Origin: Membranipora membranacea | Taxonomy: Eukaryota > Bryozoa > Gymnolaemata > Cheilostomatida > Membraniporidae | Length of the DNA stretch: 64,000 nt | Reading direction: 5' to 3' | Assembly: GCA_914767715.1 (NCBI GenBank) | Contig: OU612067.1 | Location: 21,426,162-21,490,161 of the forward strand | Part shown: piece after piece, positions 9,697-22,600 of the stretch | Layout: each line of letters opens with the position of its first letter | How positions within the stretch are numbered: the first letter of the stretch is position 1 | The notes under the pieces: model-generated | Database searches by the model: none | Seen by the model: only the letters and a program-made list of their open reading frames with translations | What the model was told of the DNA's origin: nothing | Made by a program: the position numbers and the translations under genes

Positions 9697-12149
9697 CATA
9701 AACATATAAATACTCTAGACTGGAAACTACTGGCTTAGAGCGTCTTCTCTAATTCAGCGACACAACGTCACTGCGCTATTCACTTTTTCACTGCATTCTG
9801 CGCATGCTCAGCTCTGGGCATGAGCTGATCTCTGCAAAATTGAGCCTTGGAATTCCGAAGCCATCTGATTGGCTACCTGCTCTGGTGGCACACTCACAAA
9901 TGCGTGCGGAATTGTTAGAAAGAGTTATCTTCTATTGTCACTATTAGCTAAAGTTGACTGGCAATTTATGCAGGGGGTGTCCTATCTCCCCAGACCAAAA
10001 TTGCAATTAGAACCCACACTAAACTCATTGTTCTTGCACATGCGCAAATTCAAGTCACGCATGATACATACTTAGCCTTACGACATTCTCTTTGTGGTAA
10101 TGATAGCCTAGTTTATCAGTGATCTACATGCCCAGTCAGATCACGAGAGTCAGTATGTTTTCACTGTAGCGCATAGGCCAGAATAGGACTTATGTCCCCA
10201 TTCATGTAGTGTAAGAATAAAACACCCTGTTATTTCTAAATATGACCACTAAAACTTGGTACACCTAATGAATTTTATATAACATATAGTAATAAAGTAT
10301 AAAATGTGATCAGTATATCTTGCAATCAAATATTGTCCGTACAATAACAACTTATGTTATAGCTACTTCTGGCCCAAAGCATTTGTATTTAAAATGGTGC
10401 ATCGACTATTGTAAATTTAAGGCTCTGCTCAACATTTTTACTTAATTAACTGCATCTGATCTTTCCAGCTGCCAGAAATGTAACCGTAAGATGTATAACA
10501 CTGATGGTCCTTGAGTATGGTTTAATTTCAAATGTATTTTGTCAACTAAACGCTTAAAATCTGAGCTCAGAACACTATGTCTTTGCTCTTCAAATTGATT
10601 AGCTGCTTCTGGATCAATCTAACTGACATTAGCTAGACATTTTGGTCTTAGATTGACATGGTATTCCTACACATCCCTCCCTGATACACATGTATCGATC
10701 TGTGTAAAAATCAAAAAATTATAAGCAGTGGAATCTTTCAATAGCGTAGAGGGTTCATAATCTCACATAAGAACTGGGTGTCTAGTGTTTCCCTAACATT
10801 TGGTGGATATTCCTCCTGAAACTTTATTTTTGAAGAAGATTAACTGGCAGAACAACAGGTCTCTTCGTCGCACAGGAAAAATGATTTGATACAATACCAC
10901 AGTTTAACTCACCTTGTGGGAATAATCCGCTGGCTTGCGACAGGACATGAATAAAATATTTGATAGGGGTAAGAAATTAAACTATTATCATGGATGATTT
11001 AAATGCAGCCCAGACTGGCCCAATCAATCCAAAGAAAATCTTTTGTCACGTGTAAGACCAATAAAAAATTAAGCAAGATTCCTATCAATTCAAAAAATGG
11101 CCCAGACTAGCACAGTCAATCACATAAATATTGAGTTTAATGTGCATGCTGTAGAGAAAATAAAAGTGGCTCAGCTCAGACTGGCTAAATAAATCGATAA
11201 TTTACACAGGACACAGGGGTAAGGGTCACGGGCTGTCTCTGACCATGAAGGATAATATTGCAAAATATTGACCTGTCTGCTTGTAGATGCAGCCTGAATC
11301 TCCACTGTTTTTGCATGCAGACTTTAGTCCCGGGACAATTTTGTAGATCTTGGCTCAATATAGACTATACATAGGTACAAACTAATTTTATACACAACTT
11401 TTTAAATATCCCTCCACCACCACCGTCCTCCAAGGGAACAAACTAGTTTTATAGATATCACCGATAAACAATTGTAAAGATCAAATAATCTGATGTGCCA
11501 TACACTACTACACAGCGGTCAAGGCGACTTGCTTGCGTTGTATCTACAGTTAATATTTACTTGTGATGGCTGCTGAGATGTTTTTTTTTAGTTAACCGCA
11601 CTAAAATTCCATCAGTAGCCAAGAGCACAAACCATAAAGAACAAAGACTAAGTGTTCTGAGCTTTTAAGCATTTAGTTGACAAAAATACAGTTGAAATCG
11701 GACCTTACTCAAGGACCATTAGTGTTTCCCATCTTTCGTTAACACACCTGACAGCTGGAAAGATCAGATGCAGCTTATTAGGTAAAATTCTGAGCAAAAC
11801 CTTGAACTTTGAAAAGTTAACGCACCATTTTTCATACAAATTTTAAGACCGGAAACATGCTATAGCATATGTTGTTATGGCACACACAATATACTGATCA
11901 CATTTTATACTTCATTAGTTCATGTTCTGTAAAATTCACCGGTTTTACCCAGTTGTAGTGGTCATATTTACAAATAAGAAGGTCTTTTATTCACAAAATA
12001 CATTTATGTGGAGATAAATCCTATTCTGTCCTATGCACTACAGAGAAAAAGTGAATAGCGCAGTGACGTCGCGTCACTGAATTAGAGAAGACACTGAGCC
12101 TGTATCAAATAGCCAATAGTTTCCAGTCTAGAGTATTTATATGTTTATG
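9697..12149. mobile_element. Foldback element 2: long inverted arms with 8-bp target duplication
   Basis: About 2.45 kb is flanked by perfect 8-bp ACTGCCGT duplications (9689-9696 and 12150-12157). Termini are CATAAACATATAAATACTCT and its exact inverse, close in pattern to element 1 (CATAGAC...TACT). The arms match over several hundred bases: the GCGCTATTCACTTTTTC block near 9773-9789 recurs inverted near 12042-12060, and the CTGATCACATTTTATACTT block near 11896 recurs inverted near 10295-10315. The left arm is lengthened by a nested insertion at 9794-10157. No transposase frame was seen, so it is probably mobilised in trans. Confidence 0.75.
9794..10157. mobile_element. Small element nested in the left arm of foldback element 2
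   Basis: The right arm of the host element is continuous where the left arm is interrupted by about 360 bp. The interruption is flanked by TTTTCACTG on both sides (9785-9793 and 10158-10166). Its ends are CATTCTG and CAGTATG, the latter the inverse of CATACTG, so a short imperfect terminal repeat is present. It appears to be a younger MITE-like insertion. Confidence 0.55.
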
Positions 12150-12220
12150 ACTGCCGTTTAAAACATGATGGAAAGCACGGGAAATCAAGCAATATTTTGT
12201 TCATGAAAAGAGAGAAACTT

Positions 12221-14201
12221 TCATTTGACACATGAAGGTGTACATGTGTGAGTCTTCCTTACTTGTCCTCCTTGCTTCACTATCTCATAAGGTTCCTCAC
12301 TTGTCTGAACACTTTCAGCCATCCTTTCCACAGAATTCTGAACTCCATCGCTGTTCTGATTAACGGTTTCAGAGCTGTACGCCATGTTACTTACAGAGGT
12401 CAAAATGGTTGGTTAAAATCTCAAGGTTTCATCACTCACCACATCCGGAAGAAATGGTGGCGCGTAGGGGTGCCTTAGGGGCAAGGCCGCAATGTCTGTG
12501 CCAATATGCTCTCAGTTTTTAGGCAGGTTGGAGCACACCTGGGGGTCCAACAATCCTCAGTAGTCTGTGGACTGCAGTTGGATTCGAACCCACAACCTTC
12601 AACACTTGCATGCTGAAGACCGGCGCTCTAACCAACTGAGCCACCACCTACTCCTAACTTGCTTCCCTATACCATGCTACATCTGCGCTAGATTATTGTT
12701 TATATTTTGTGTTCAATGAGGAGAGCCTCCTCCTGTTATTCCCACTTCTTCATTTCACAAATTGGTTCATTCATATCAAATACTAGTATATACATCAGTG
12801 GCGATTATAATCTTACATGGACCTAGCTTGACAGATTACAAATGGAGGCATAAAGCCAATCAACAACCAATTAGATTCCTCCCATCTGAATCAAAATTCA
12901 CTAGACTGAAGAGTAGATTATCACAAATATGTATCTGGATCATCAATGCTCATTACCTACCGTTGGAGGCGTTACTTTCCATTACACTTAGTTGCTGAAT
13001 ATTCTCGGATCCATCCGATGATCTGTAACTTAAAAAATAGTTTTTCTGACTTACACATGATATATTTTTCTCGGTTAGATCAGCGTCAAACGGCATAATT
13101 TTAAGTGCTAATGAATCAAAAGTCAAGGTGTGACATCACTTTGGGATTTAGACTATTTAAGCATGCAATGTAGCGCTACATACCTTTGATTCTCTTTTGA
13201 CAGCACTCGGTTTCTGAGCACAAAATTATTAATCACTAATCCAGCGATCAGCAAAAAGTAGATGACTCCAACAGTGGAACCTATGACAATCGGTTCTGTA
13301 GGGCCTAAAATATGACAGTACACTCCATATTGCATATAGCATTTGATCAATTTGCAAAGAACAAACGGAAAGTGTTTTTGATATGAGAAACTAAATTACT
13401 CTTGTACAATAAAAGTTGAATGTTTTCTACGAATAATATTTGCAAAGATTGCTGAGAACTATAAGACTGCACACGTTAGTGGATAAGCATATAAATGCAT
13501 ATAGTGCAAAATTGAGACATGGAAATCCAGTTACTGAACAAGTTCATTTGAAACTCATCATAACTAAAACAACCAAGTTTGTGAAAATGTTGTGTCCAAG
13601 GTCTTTCATCTACTTCCAGGGCTGTGACATCGAGCAACATGTCAATGACATATACCAAGGTAATTCAGTCCATATTTAATCTATAGGCCTGAACATAGAA
13701 AGGGATCAAACTGTTTCAGATACAGTTTCACCAACCCATTATTAAATTACATACTATTACATACCATACATAACAGCAAATATTAAGATAATTTCATTAC
13801 CTGTACTGTACCTGTACTGTTGAACAATATGGTGAAGTTGGCTGTTGTAGATAGGGAACTGACCGTCAAAGCGGGCATTGATGGGAAGACATGGGCACTG
13901 TTTTTGTCTACACAGAATGAACTGTCCTTTATTGTGAGTGTCCCGTATGTGCATGGATTATCATTACTTGTTTCTTTCACCCCATCGATGAATATGAATG
14001 AGGAAGATGGTGAAGAAGCTGAACCTCGCAGGGTCTAGCCGGCCCCTGGTTATCCTTTATGTGAACTATGAATCCAGATCTTTGTGTAAGAGGACCACTG
14101 TGAGAGCAAAGTATCACTTTATCACTTTGACTCAGTGCAAAGTTGATTGTTGCAGCAGTCAGAAGACAGAAAAAACCAGAACTCCAAAACAGCCCTTTCA
14201 T
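12221..14201 (-). pseudogene. Small single-pass membrane protein gene, apparently frameshifted
   Basis: Exon 1 (14201-13812) starts MKGLFWSSGFFCLLTAATIN, a clear signal peptide, followed by a roughly 90-residue ectodomain with several Cys and N-glycosylation sites. The frame carrying the leader runs out near 13977, while the rest of the ectodomain (from about SASSPSSSFIFIDGVKETSN to FNSTG) is in another frame, implying a one- or two-base indel near 14000-14035. The transmembrane exon (13304-13184) encodes PIVIGSTVGVIYFLLIAGLVI and joins phase-correctly to a small exon (13022-12961, SSDGSENIQQLSVMESNASN). A candidate cytoplasmic exon, 12221 to about 12390, contains EEPYEIVKQGG (a YxxV motif), but its acceptor phase does not fit the preceding exon, so another exon may be missing. 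The fold is not recognised. Outline resembles the receptors further right: signal peptide, ectodomain, one helix, tyrosine tail. Confidence 0.4.
12390..12652 (-). mobile_element. tRNA-derived SINE (family 1)
   Basis: The minus strand begins with a tRNA-like head: GGCTCAGTTGGTTAGAGC as A-box region and GGTTCGAATCC as B box. A non-tRNA body containing GGTGTGCTCCAACCTGCC follows, ending near the candidate last exon of the preceding gene. The body recurs at 63505-63660. The acceptor-stem halves do not pair and no discrete 72-nt tRNA is present, so it is a SINE and not a tRNA gene. Confidence 0.65.
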
Positions 14202-14280
14202 ACTGTCCTTATGATGAGGGATTTCGGAATGAACACTATAAAAGCACAACATAATTACACACATAATAAAAGTAAAAGGG

Positions 14281-14545
14281 TCGCAGGGTGGCACGGTGGC
14301 AAGGTGGCAAGTTGACAGGGTGGCAGCGTAGCATGGTGGCACGGTGGCAAGGTGGCAAGTTGACAGGGTGGCAGCGTAGCAGGGTGGCAAGGTGGCGAGG
14401 TGGCAAGGTGGCGGGTGCTGGCCTGCAGGGTGGGTGGTGTCGGTGTTGCGGAGTGGCGATGCCGGAGTTGTAGGGTGCTGAGGTCACAATGTCGGGGTTG
14501 AGGCGAACGTGGTTGCGCGTGGCAGTGTGGCAGGGTAGCTGGTGA
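14281..14545. repeat. GTGGCAAG-type minisatellite
   Basis: Tandem GTGGCAAG/GTGGCACG motifs form a higher-order unit of about 50 bp (GTGGCAAGGTGGCAAGTTGA followed by CAGGGTGGCAGCGTAGCA), with at least two clear long copies and a degenerate GC-rich tail. It is strongly purine-rich on the plus strand and much richer in GC than its surroundings. It lies immediately upstream of the signal-peptide exon of the membrane-protein gene at 12221-14201. Confidence 0.8.
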
Positions 14546-14708
14546 AACATAAAATATTCTCATTAGCCCTGTTACACCCATACGTGATTATCAGTCGAAA
14601 CCGATCAGACTGATCAGAGCATCCCTCTGTATGACACACAGGTGGTACATCCCCAATTAAAGTAACGTTTGTCAATGCATTGTCTGGAGCAGATCTAAGC
14701 GTCATATC
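14484..14708 (-). other. Possible stray exon, unrecognised
   Basis: A minus-strand open frame reads TLRSAPDNALTNVTLIGDV followed by a Cys-containing stretch (VCHTEGC, YGCNRAN). It is preceded by a good pyrimidine-rich acceptor (CATTCCTTGCCCAAG) near 14709. No convincing donor follows before the minisatellite, which may have overwritten it. It may belong to an upstream relative of the neighbouring membrane-protein gene. Confidence 0.25.
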
Positions 14709-15539
14709 TTGGGCAAGGAATGTGAATTAAAAGGAAAAACTTAATGAGGGTTATCTACTTGCCTGTTTCAACTCTCATTTGATCAAAAAGCAGGTATAAA
14801 TAGAGTCTCGAAAGATTGTTAACTTACCTTGAGTTTCACTGGTGCTCTAATGATGATGCCGCATATTATTCCCCTTGCTCAGCCATGTACATGCTCTCAC
14901 GTTTCACAATTAAGTGGCTCATAATCACGAGACTTTTTGATATATCTCTTGAAAAGGTTTATTATTTAGAGACACGAGTGTATTGTTTCATTCATGCAAT
15001 TTGATGAAAGCAGTGATGGGGACTAGCCAACTTCCTTGACTGAGTAATAGCATGAAAAAAAACCTACAGAAAGTCAATTCTACAGAAAAGTAGTAAATGT
15101 CACTGCTTTACTGAATAGACATTATTAGATAGGTTTCAAAACCTCTCTTGGAGCATGAGACAATAAAATGAACAACGCAGGAGGTTGTCTTAGCAATTGT
15201 TGTGAGGGTGTAACTTCAAATATTTGTGCAAGTAGAAAAACAAATTAATATTAAATAAAAAAGTTTGCAGGCAAACTTCCTCTTAGTAAAATCAACAACA
15301 TAAATCCAGTTCATTGTATTTAATAATGTTTATTCCCTTTGTGTCATGGTGCCAATAGTCAAATCTAAAACATCTTCAAGTTGATTTGATTGACAAATAG
15401 AAATATAGAAGTATAGATATACATATCTTGAAGAAATGTTGCATGATTGAATGGACAGCCAGGAATGTGTGCATGAGTTAGGCTGCGGTAGCCATTATAT
15501 GGCGGTCCAGTTTTGTTACCTTGTTAGAATATTATCTGA

Positions 15540-15866
15540 GTCTAAGTCGCCATTGTGGATAGGATTACCCATATAGAGTACAGGTACAGGGACCCATGGT
15601 ACTCGAGCCGCACCCTATCTCCTTGCCCGCCGGAATTCCGGCTACTGTGTTCATTGAAGAGACACATGGAGATCTTTTTACTGCATGTGAGGTGTGCACA
15701 CACAGTGGATCTCCGTTATTTTTAGTCCCGTTCCGCAAGAACATGACTAGGATAATGGCGCAACAGTACCAAATCAGAAGTGACTGCCGGCGCCGGGAAT
15801 TGAACCTGGACATCACAGTTCACAAGTCCTCACTCTTAACCATCAGACCACTCCTGACTCCCTAGG
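15540..15866 (-). mobile_element. tRNA-derived SINE (family 2)
   Basis: The minus strand starts GGAGTCAGGAGTGGTCTGAT, with an A-box-like TGGTCTGATGGTTAAG and a B box GGTTCAATTCC about 60 bases in, then a body of about 250 bp. The head resembles a tRNA with a broken acceptor stem. The body is unlike SINE family 1. The 3' end near 15540 is approximate. Confidence 0.55.
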
Positions 15867-18255
15867 ATTATATATGATGTGTCTTGTAATGAAGCAGGAG
15901 AAGACAATCTATGAATTATAAAATTTGGAAACTTGTATAAATTAGATGGGTTTCATAATAAATAAATAAATGTAGTATACATGTTAATGTTATTAGTGAG
16001 CATTTGAACAAGGTTTGAGGGGGTAATAACAAATCTAATCGAACTGACGACTGTGAAAAGAAGATGGTAAATTTTGTGGGTGCCACCTAGATCATAAAAA
16101 ATCTGCCAAGGCTTTTTCCCGTCGGTAGAGCACCTACCACCTGCTTCCCAACATTCCGGTGTGTTATGTGTGTTGGCTTGAGTTATTGTGCAATCTGTTG
16201 ATTACAAGGTTTGATGCTACAGTTGCGCTCTAATCTGCATTCTCTGATCACCCAGCCTATATCAACAAGACTTTGTATCAATAGATGAAGACGCATTGTC
16301 ATGATGGATCATTTTTATACATTATAGAAAAAGGGGACATAAGCTGACACAGGTTGCAGCCCACATAGTGAAATTAAACGACTGGCATCATTTTGATGCA
16401 CTCCCAGAATATTTTATTATCGATGTAGCACCTGTGAATAATTTTAGTTCCCAATCAAAATGCAAAAAACGTGTTTGAACTAGGTATTACCCTCTTATTG
16501 TAGTGAATTACACGAAACATTGTCCTTCCAACTTTGGACAACCTAATAAGTTGATTATGTTTTGCGTTTTACAAATTTATATTTGGGAAGTCATCGGAAA
16601 GGAGTCAAAAACGCTTGAATATAAAAACTATTTCACTACTACTTACCTACTATTAATGCAGCACGCTTCACTGTGTTATTGAGGTGAACAATGCACTTTG
16701 AGAAGTTATCAGTAAAACATTATCGGCCATGTCACACCACTGAATGACACCAAGCTTTGAGGCATCAAAGAGAAATTTATACCCCTCGTATAGGGCATTG
16801 GAAATTCAAGAAAGTTCCATTGATTTCTAATTACCGTTCTGTTTCTTTACAAATTAATTTTAGATTATGTTGTAAAGATATAACAATATAGGAGGAGTTG
16901 GGTAGATCGATCTAAGTCCTTGATATAACACAGGCACATGACAATAAATTATTTGAGGAAAATAAAAAAATGGGTTCAAGATTCACGTAAAGTAATTGCT
17001 TCAAACTGGTCGCCTTACCAACAGTTCTTATCTGAATAGATCTCAGATCGAGTGGCTATAGATGCATCCAAACATTTATTTCTTATGGAACCAATGTTAT
17101 GTACCTTTCAGAACTGGGTTAGTTTTGTAATGATACCATGAGAGGGACAACACATTTCAGTTGCCTGCACCTGCCTGTAAATTAAGAACAATTCGGCGAT
17201 TACAAAAAACTGAATTGTCAATCATTCAAAAAAACTTATAAAAGAGGCATTTTGAATCAATTTTTTCGGTCATAAAGCTGTACAATGATGCGCCCAGAGA
17301 GACAGTGCCCAGGGCATAAAATGACTTTAGATAATCAACATCGTTGCCTCTGTTATTGATTGATGAACTGATTAACGATTTTTGCAACAGCCATCATCCT
17401 TCCTGCAGCCATCATCCATTACAATTTTCTGGAGTCATCCTTTCTCTAGCCCGAAAAGGCAACTTCTACATGACTTGGTATTTTAACATCTATTCTCTGC
17501 ACCAATCAGAAGAGGTGTGGTGGATAAGAGTAATGGGGCTCGAATAAATAACTCACTGTTACGACTACACATATTGATAACATATCAGGTCATGATGGCA
17601 GCTTCCAAGACATAAGCTCATCCCTAGTCCATAACCATTATTACAGCACGAGCATAGTCCTCTCCAGTAGCAATGTAGTGCACTCAGCACTCCCAGGCTC
17701 AGTAATATACTGAGTAGTTAAATCTGGTGTCATTGTCACCTCATGATGAGGTGAACGTTCAGTGTCCCTGTTGATATTCACCTCACCTGGGAAGATATAT
17801 TCATCAAAATTAATACAAGAAGATTGAATGCCAGTTTTATTACCATAAGAATCGCTGGCGAACGTGCCTGAAATTCTTGAGTCTATGGATGTGTGATTTG
17901 ACAGTACTGCATTAAGTAAAATATTCTTGAAGATTTGGCCAAAATCTCTTGGTTGGTTGGTTAAAATTTCTCTACTGGAACACTTTCCCCTGTAGTGCTA
18001 AGAGTTATCAATTCAATCAGAGATTGAGATTTTTTGTCATATCTATGAAGGCTGTACTCTCATTAGGACCAGTTTATTATCAGTGGCGGCTATTCCCTGA
18101 CACGAAGTAAACGGTCCTCTGAAATTAAATGAGTAACACAGGCTTAACAGAAACCTCATAGATCACATACACCATTTATGTTTCCAAAATTAAATTCAAA
18201 ACACTTAACTGGTCATAGGCAACATAACCTAGCTGTAGTCACCACCAAGTCACTC
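15867..18255. other. Intergenic, no gene seen
   Basis: No exon with a recognisable domain was found. A segment near 17385-17540 resembles 18360-18530 (shared GACCGAAAAGGCAACTTCTAC-like block and following TATTC...GCACC text), so a diverged repeat straddles the left edge of the A-type duplicated block, which begins near 18257. Confidence 0.5.
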
Positions 18256-19648
18256 ACATTTGATCACAGAGCTTTATGGCATCAATAAATTATAGTGATA
18301 ATGATTCAGCAATGTAAGAACTAATTAGCAATTGAGCAACTGCTACCAGGGAGTTTGGTAGCTGCTATCATCCTCATTCAGTTAAAATGGAAATTTTTTA
18401 GGAGTTATCTTTCCTCTAGACCGAAAAGGCAACTTCTACAAGGTAAATTCTTTCTACAGCTATTCCCTGCACCTGTCGTAGAGGATGGGGTTTGCAGGAG
18501 TTTAAGGCTCGAAACTAGCTTAGTGCTGCCCTGACTGCTCATTTATACAGTCTAAAAGGTGAGTGAGTCAATTAAGGCCAAACAACAAAAGCCTTGGTAA
18601 CCACGACGCAAAGCCTGTGGCTCTAATCACTGCAAGCTGGCATATTCCAGGCATTAAACCGAAACATGTTTCAAAATAGAGTCTTCACCATACACTCTTC
18701 TGGTTCAGAAACAAACCCTTTGAGTTTTTGTGCCCCTTGTAACATCACGGTGTGCTGCCTTAAACTCGTCTGGCAATTGTGCGGATATAACCCCCTTACT
18801 TCTCATTATGACATGAACTGGTAACCTCTCTTTAACCACTTTTAAGGTGAGCAAACAAAATGGCTGACAGACCTAAGTTGTAGAGTAAAAGGTAGGAGAT
18901 TATGATGACTTGAGACCATAGGGAGATTTCCATCCCTCTAAGGTAGGCCTTAAGATTCGCGGTGAGTTAGTATAACAGATCCTCATTTATGAAAACTTAC
19001 TACAAGTACTCTAAATGCGTTTGTTGAAAATTATATTATGAAAATACCGATAAAACATCAATCTAAAATGGCATGTTGTCGAGGTAAAAGGTGACAAGTA
19101 GTAGAAAAAGCGGATTAAGTTAGGAGTCACAAAATGTTCACATTTCAATAACGCTAATGATAAGAGCAGAGTTATTTGGAATGTTCGATTTGAGATAAAG
19201 TAGTAGTTAGTCGTTCAGACAAACATTTCCAAACTTATGACCAAATTACAATATGACCATTTACACTGATAAGATAAGGTAGTGTATTAGCACTAGTATT
19301 AATCACAGTATAATGTAAAGTAAATGGGATTGACATTAGCGATGTGTCATAGATATAAGTAAGCACTGACTCACCAATTTTGTCAGAGCCCTCTAACCAA
19401 CACTCAGATTAAAAACCATGGCCTATACGTAGCGGCATCCATATAAGAAAGAAATACTTGGATGCTGACTGTTTAATTATGTTGCCATCACGTAGCTTTT
19501 GATGTTTTTATATATGGAGACCTCTCTCAAAGATCCACAACCAATTAAATAAAAGTGTAAGTGACAATGGGTAGGTCATTCAGAATTTCCATAGAACTTG
19601 CTGCAACGATATATGGCAAAAAACTGTGTAAAATTCTCTGACTAGCAA

Positions 19649-22600
19649 TTACGGCTTGGAGTCATACAAATCATTGTCCACAAACGCGACATTGTCAGTT
19701 GATCGAACGGCGGCGCTCCCAGGTGTCTGCTCGTATAAATCATTCTCTACCAGCTCAGGCTCCTGCTCACCGTGATTCCTGACAGGTACGGCCGGAGCTG
19801 GCTCATATATGGGACTGGCAGCGGAAGGCTCTGTAGGCTTGGGCCTCTTTGTTTTCATCTTTGGAGTGACGGCTGCATACATGGCTCTACAAAATTAAAT
19901 GGAAAATTTGGAGGGAACCAATCTCACAATACAATAACACTTAGCTTATATAGTTGTGGTCAGACAACCCCCCCTCACCCACCCAATAGCTACAAGCTGT
20001 CCCACTTCTCATAACTTCATGTCATGTCAACAAGATTGGCACATATTTCAATACTTAATGCTGCCAACACGTGATATTATATTATGCTACCCCTTCGCGA
20101 GATGACGTTTGATCCAGTCTGCCGGAATTCCGATTGTTCCCATTTGACTGGTGAGCCTCCTCATTAGATGCATCAAAGGGGGACAACTCCAAGAGCAGAC
20201 AAAATACATCATACTTGATCTACTTCTTGTTGCATACTTACCCTATGTGATCAGCCGACGACTCCTCCTCAGGTACTCCGCTGGCTCTGCCTTTATTCTT
20301 ATTTTTCTTTGAGGACTTTTTGCCTACTTTTGTATCCGACTCAGATGTTGCCTCTAGCTCAGCATAGGCTCCTTCGGAGTGATGCATAACTGCAAGGAAT
20401 AAGACAAACCATTGCAACTCTCTCAATTCATATTTAAAATCACCAAAGAACGGAATCATTTGTTATCAGCTTACCATGTCCCATAACTGACATCAGATTA
20501 GCGAATCTATTTCAACTTCTCATTGTTGCCTGAGTGTTATTAGGGAATAATATTTATAATAATAATATTAATAATATATTATTAAAGTGATGGGCTTCAT
20601 AAGCAGCAATTAGGACACACAATACCCTGATGAAATATAAGGGTCTGTCTTATTTAGCTCGTTGGTACAGGAAGTTATACCTAGACTTGTGACAAGGCCA
20701 CAATTAAGTGGCCGCGTGACAAGGCTAAGCAGTACCCAGACGAGGACGAGGAAGTTTAGTTTGAGAGGCCATTAGAAAATCAATAGTGGCTGTTTCTAAA
20801 AAGCACATAAGTATTATTATGATGGTATGGAAGGTATTGAATGGCATTGGGTGTTTAGTGACCTTATCTAGAAGGAAGTACTTAACTCCAAATCCTTTTA
20901 TCTCAAATTATTTATAACAAAACCCCTGAGGGCGAATCAAAAGAGAGCTGTGTATGTTTTAGCTTTGATGATATTTGGTCTGCACAATTGATACTTGACC
21001 TTTAAGATAATGCATCTCTCTAGTTCCTTGTAGCGAAGCACGCTGTTGGTCATGAGCGTTTCAACTCCTTTCATGATGCCAAAAGATTTATATCTGATTG
21101 GGGCGGTTATCGTAGGCTTTTTCTGAGCACCATGTCTCAACTTGCAGTCAGGAAAGTGATTTGAAGACAAACAGACCAGAAGCATATTAGGTGCATAGTT
21201 GTGGTTTGAAGGGAAGAAATTATTATAATTTAAAATGAAAGAATTATCCTACCTTGCCTTTGTGAACTGGGTATGACATCTGGCCTCTCCATCGCATATT
21301 GATTGTCATTCTTAGCGCTACCTAAAATATGGAAAAGATACTCTAGTTAGTAGGCTCAGTGGTGTGCAACAAAGTGTGGGGTGAGATGACTTTAAACATC
21401 TCTCAAATGGTCAAGTTCTGTAGATATGGCAAGTATGAAAATTACAGGCCTGATTTTCTTTCCCTAGATCCGCTTCTAGGTTCAGACACTGTACAAAGCC
21501 AGAGACAGCCTAGTATGCGAGACAAAAAACACAAACCCATACATTGCACATAAATCATAGTAGTACATGACCATTTCCTTGGAATAGATCAATTGGACGG
21601 CCTTAAACAAGACTTGCCAAACTAGGTGGAACAACTCTAATAGCAGGCCAGCTGAACCTTGATTGATACATAAATAATAGTGTCTAATAATTGAATAGAG
21701 ATTGCTTCAAGTGGACTTTGGAAGCAAATTCTTACAGCTAGCAATGTGGACACAATTATGGTCTGAATACGGGTCAATTATCAACAATAACAGCCAGGTT
21801 TGTGCGTTCAACTCAAAATTAATAAAGCATTCATAGGTGCTATCTACTATTGACATTAGATAAAGAAGTATAAGCACTCTACATAAGCATATAAAGCCGT
21901 ACTATAAATGAGAACAGGGAAGTTCGAGAACTCGGCCTGGCAATGCATAATGAACTATGCTGTAGAATGTACTATTCCAATTATTGCCCATGGAATAGTT
22001 TGATGGAAAGTTTATGGACACCTATTAGATGTTAACCGTTAGTTTGATGCACACCTATGGAAAGCATGATGGTCATTAATAAAACTTTGAATGCAAGATG
22101 GTTACTCACCTGACTTGTCTTTTCCAGGTGAAGGATCAGCCCTACATAAAAAGAGAATAAGTAGTAACAACCATTAAGGTATCTCGCCAGTGTCACGCTC
22201 AATACGGTAGAACAAACAAATAAGAAAGTCATGAAGACATTGGAATGTACAACCATGAATCTGTGACAAATAATTCAGCTCTGTATTCAAAAATTTAAAC
22301 AAGAAAATGGTCCAGCATCACTCTTAATCATTGCAGCGGTTTTCAGACACGATTCTAAGGTGTATCCCACAATGCAACTTTCAGGTCAATGATATCATAT
22401 ATGAGATTGATCTTCCTGGAAATACCAGGTTGGAGGTGCATTGTGGTTAACTTGTTTACATGTCTTATTGTTTAAATATACACATAAGTATATCCATTGT
22501 TAGGATTATCAACTTACGGTTTGTTATTTCTCCGCCTGACAAAGACCACTGCCAAAACAATCGAAGCCACGATGATGAAGACGCCGGGTATCACCACTCC

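Noticed and set aside
12560-12652. tRNA gene on the minus strand
   Set aside because: A and B boxes are present, but the acceptor-stem halves do not pair and the sequence continues into a SINE body that recurs elsewhere.
14236-14581. Overlapping Cys/Pro/His-rich open frames on both strands
   Set aside because: They are translations of the minisatellite, present in several frames at once, with no start context or splice support.
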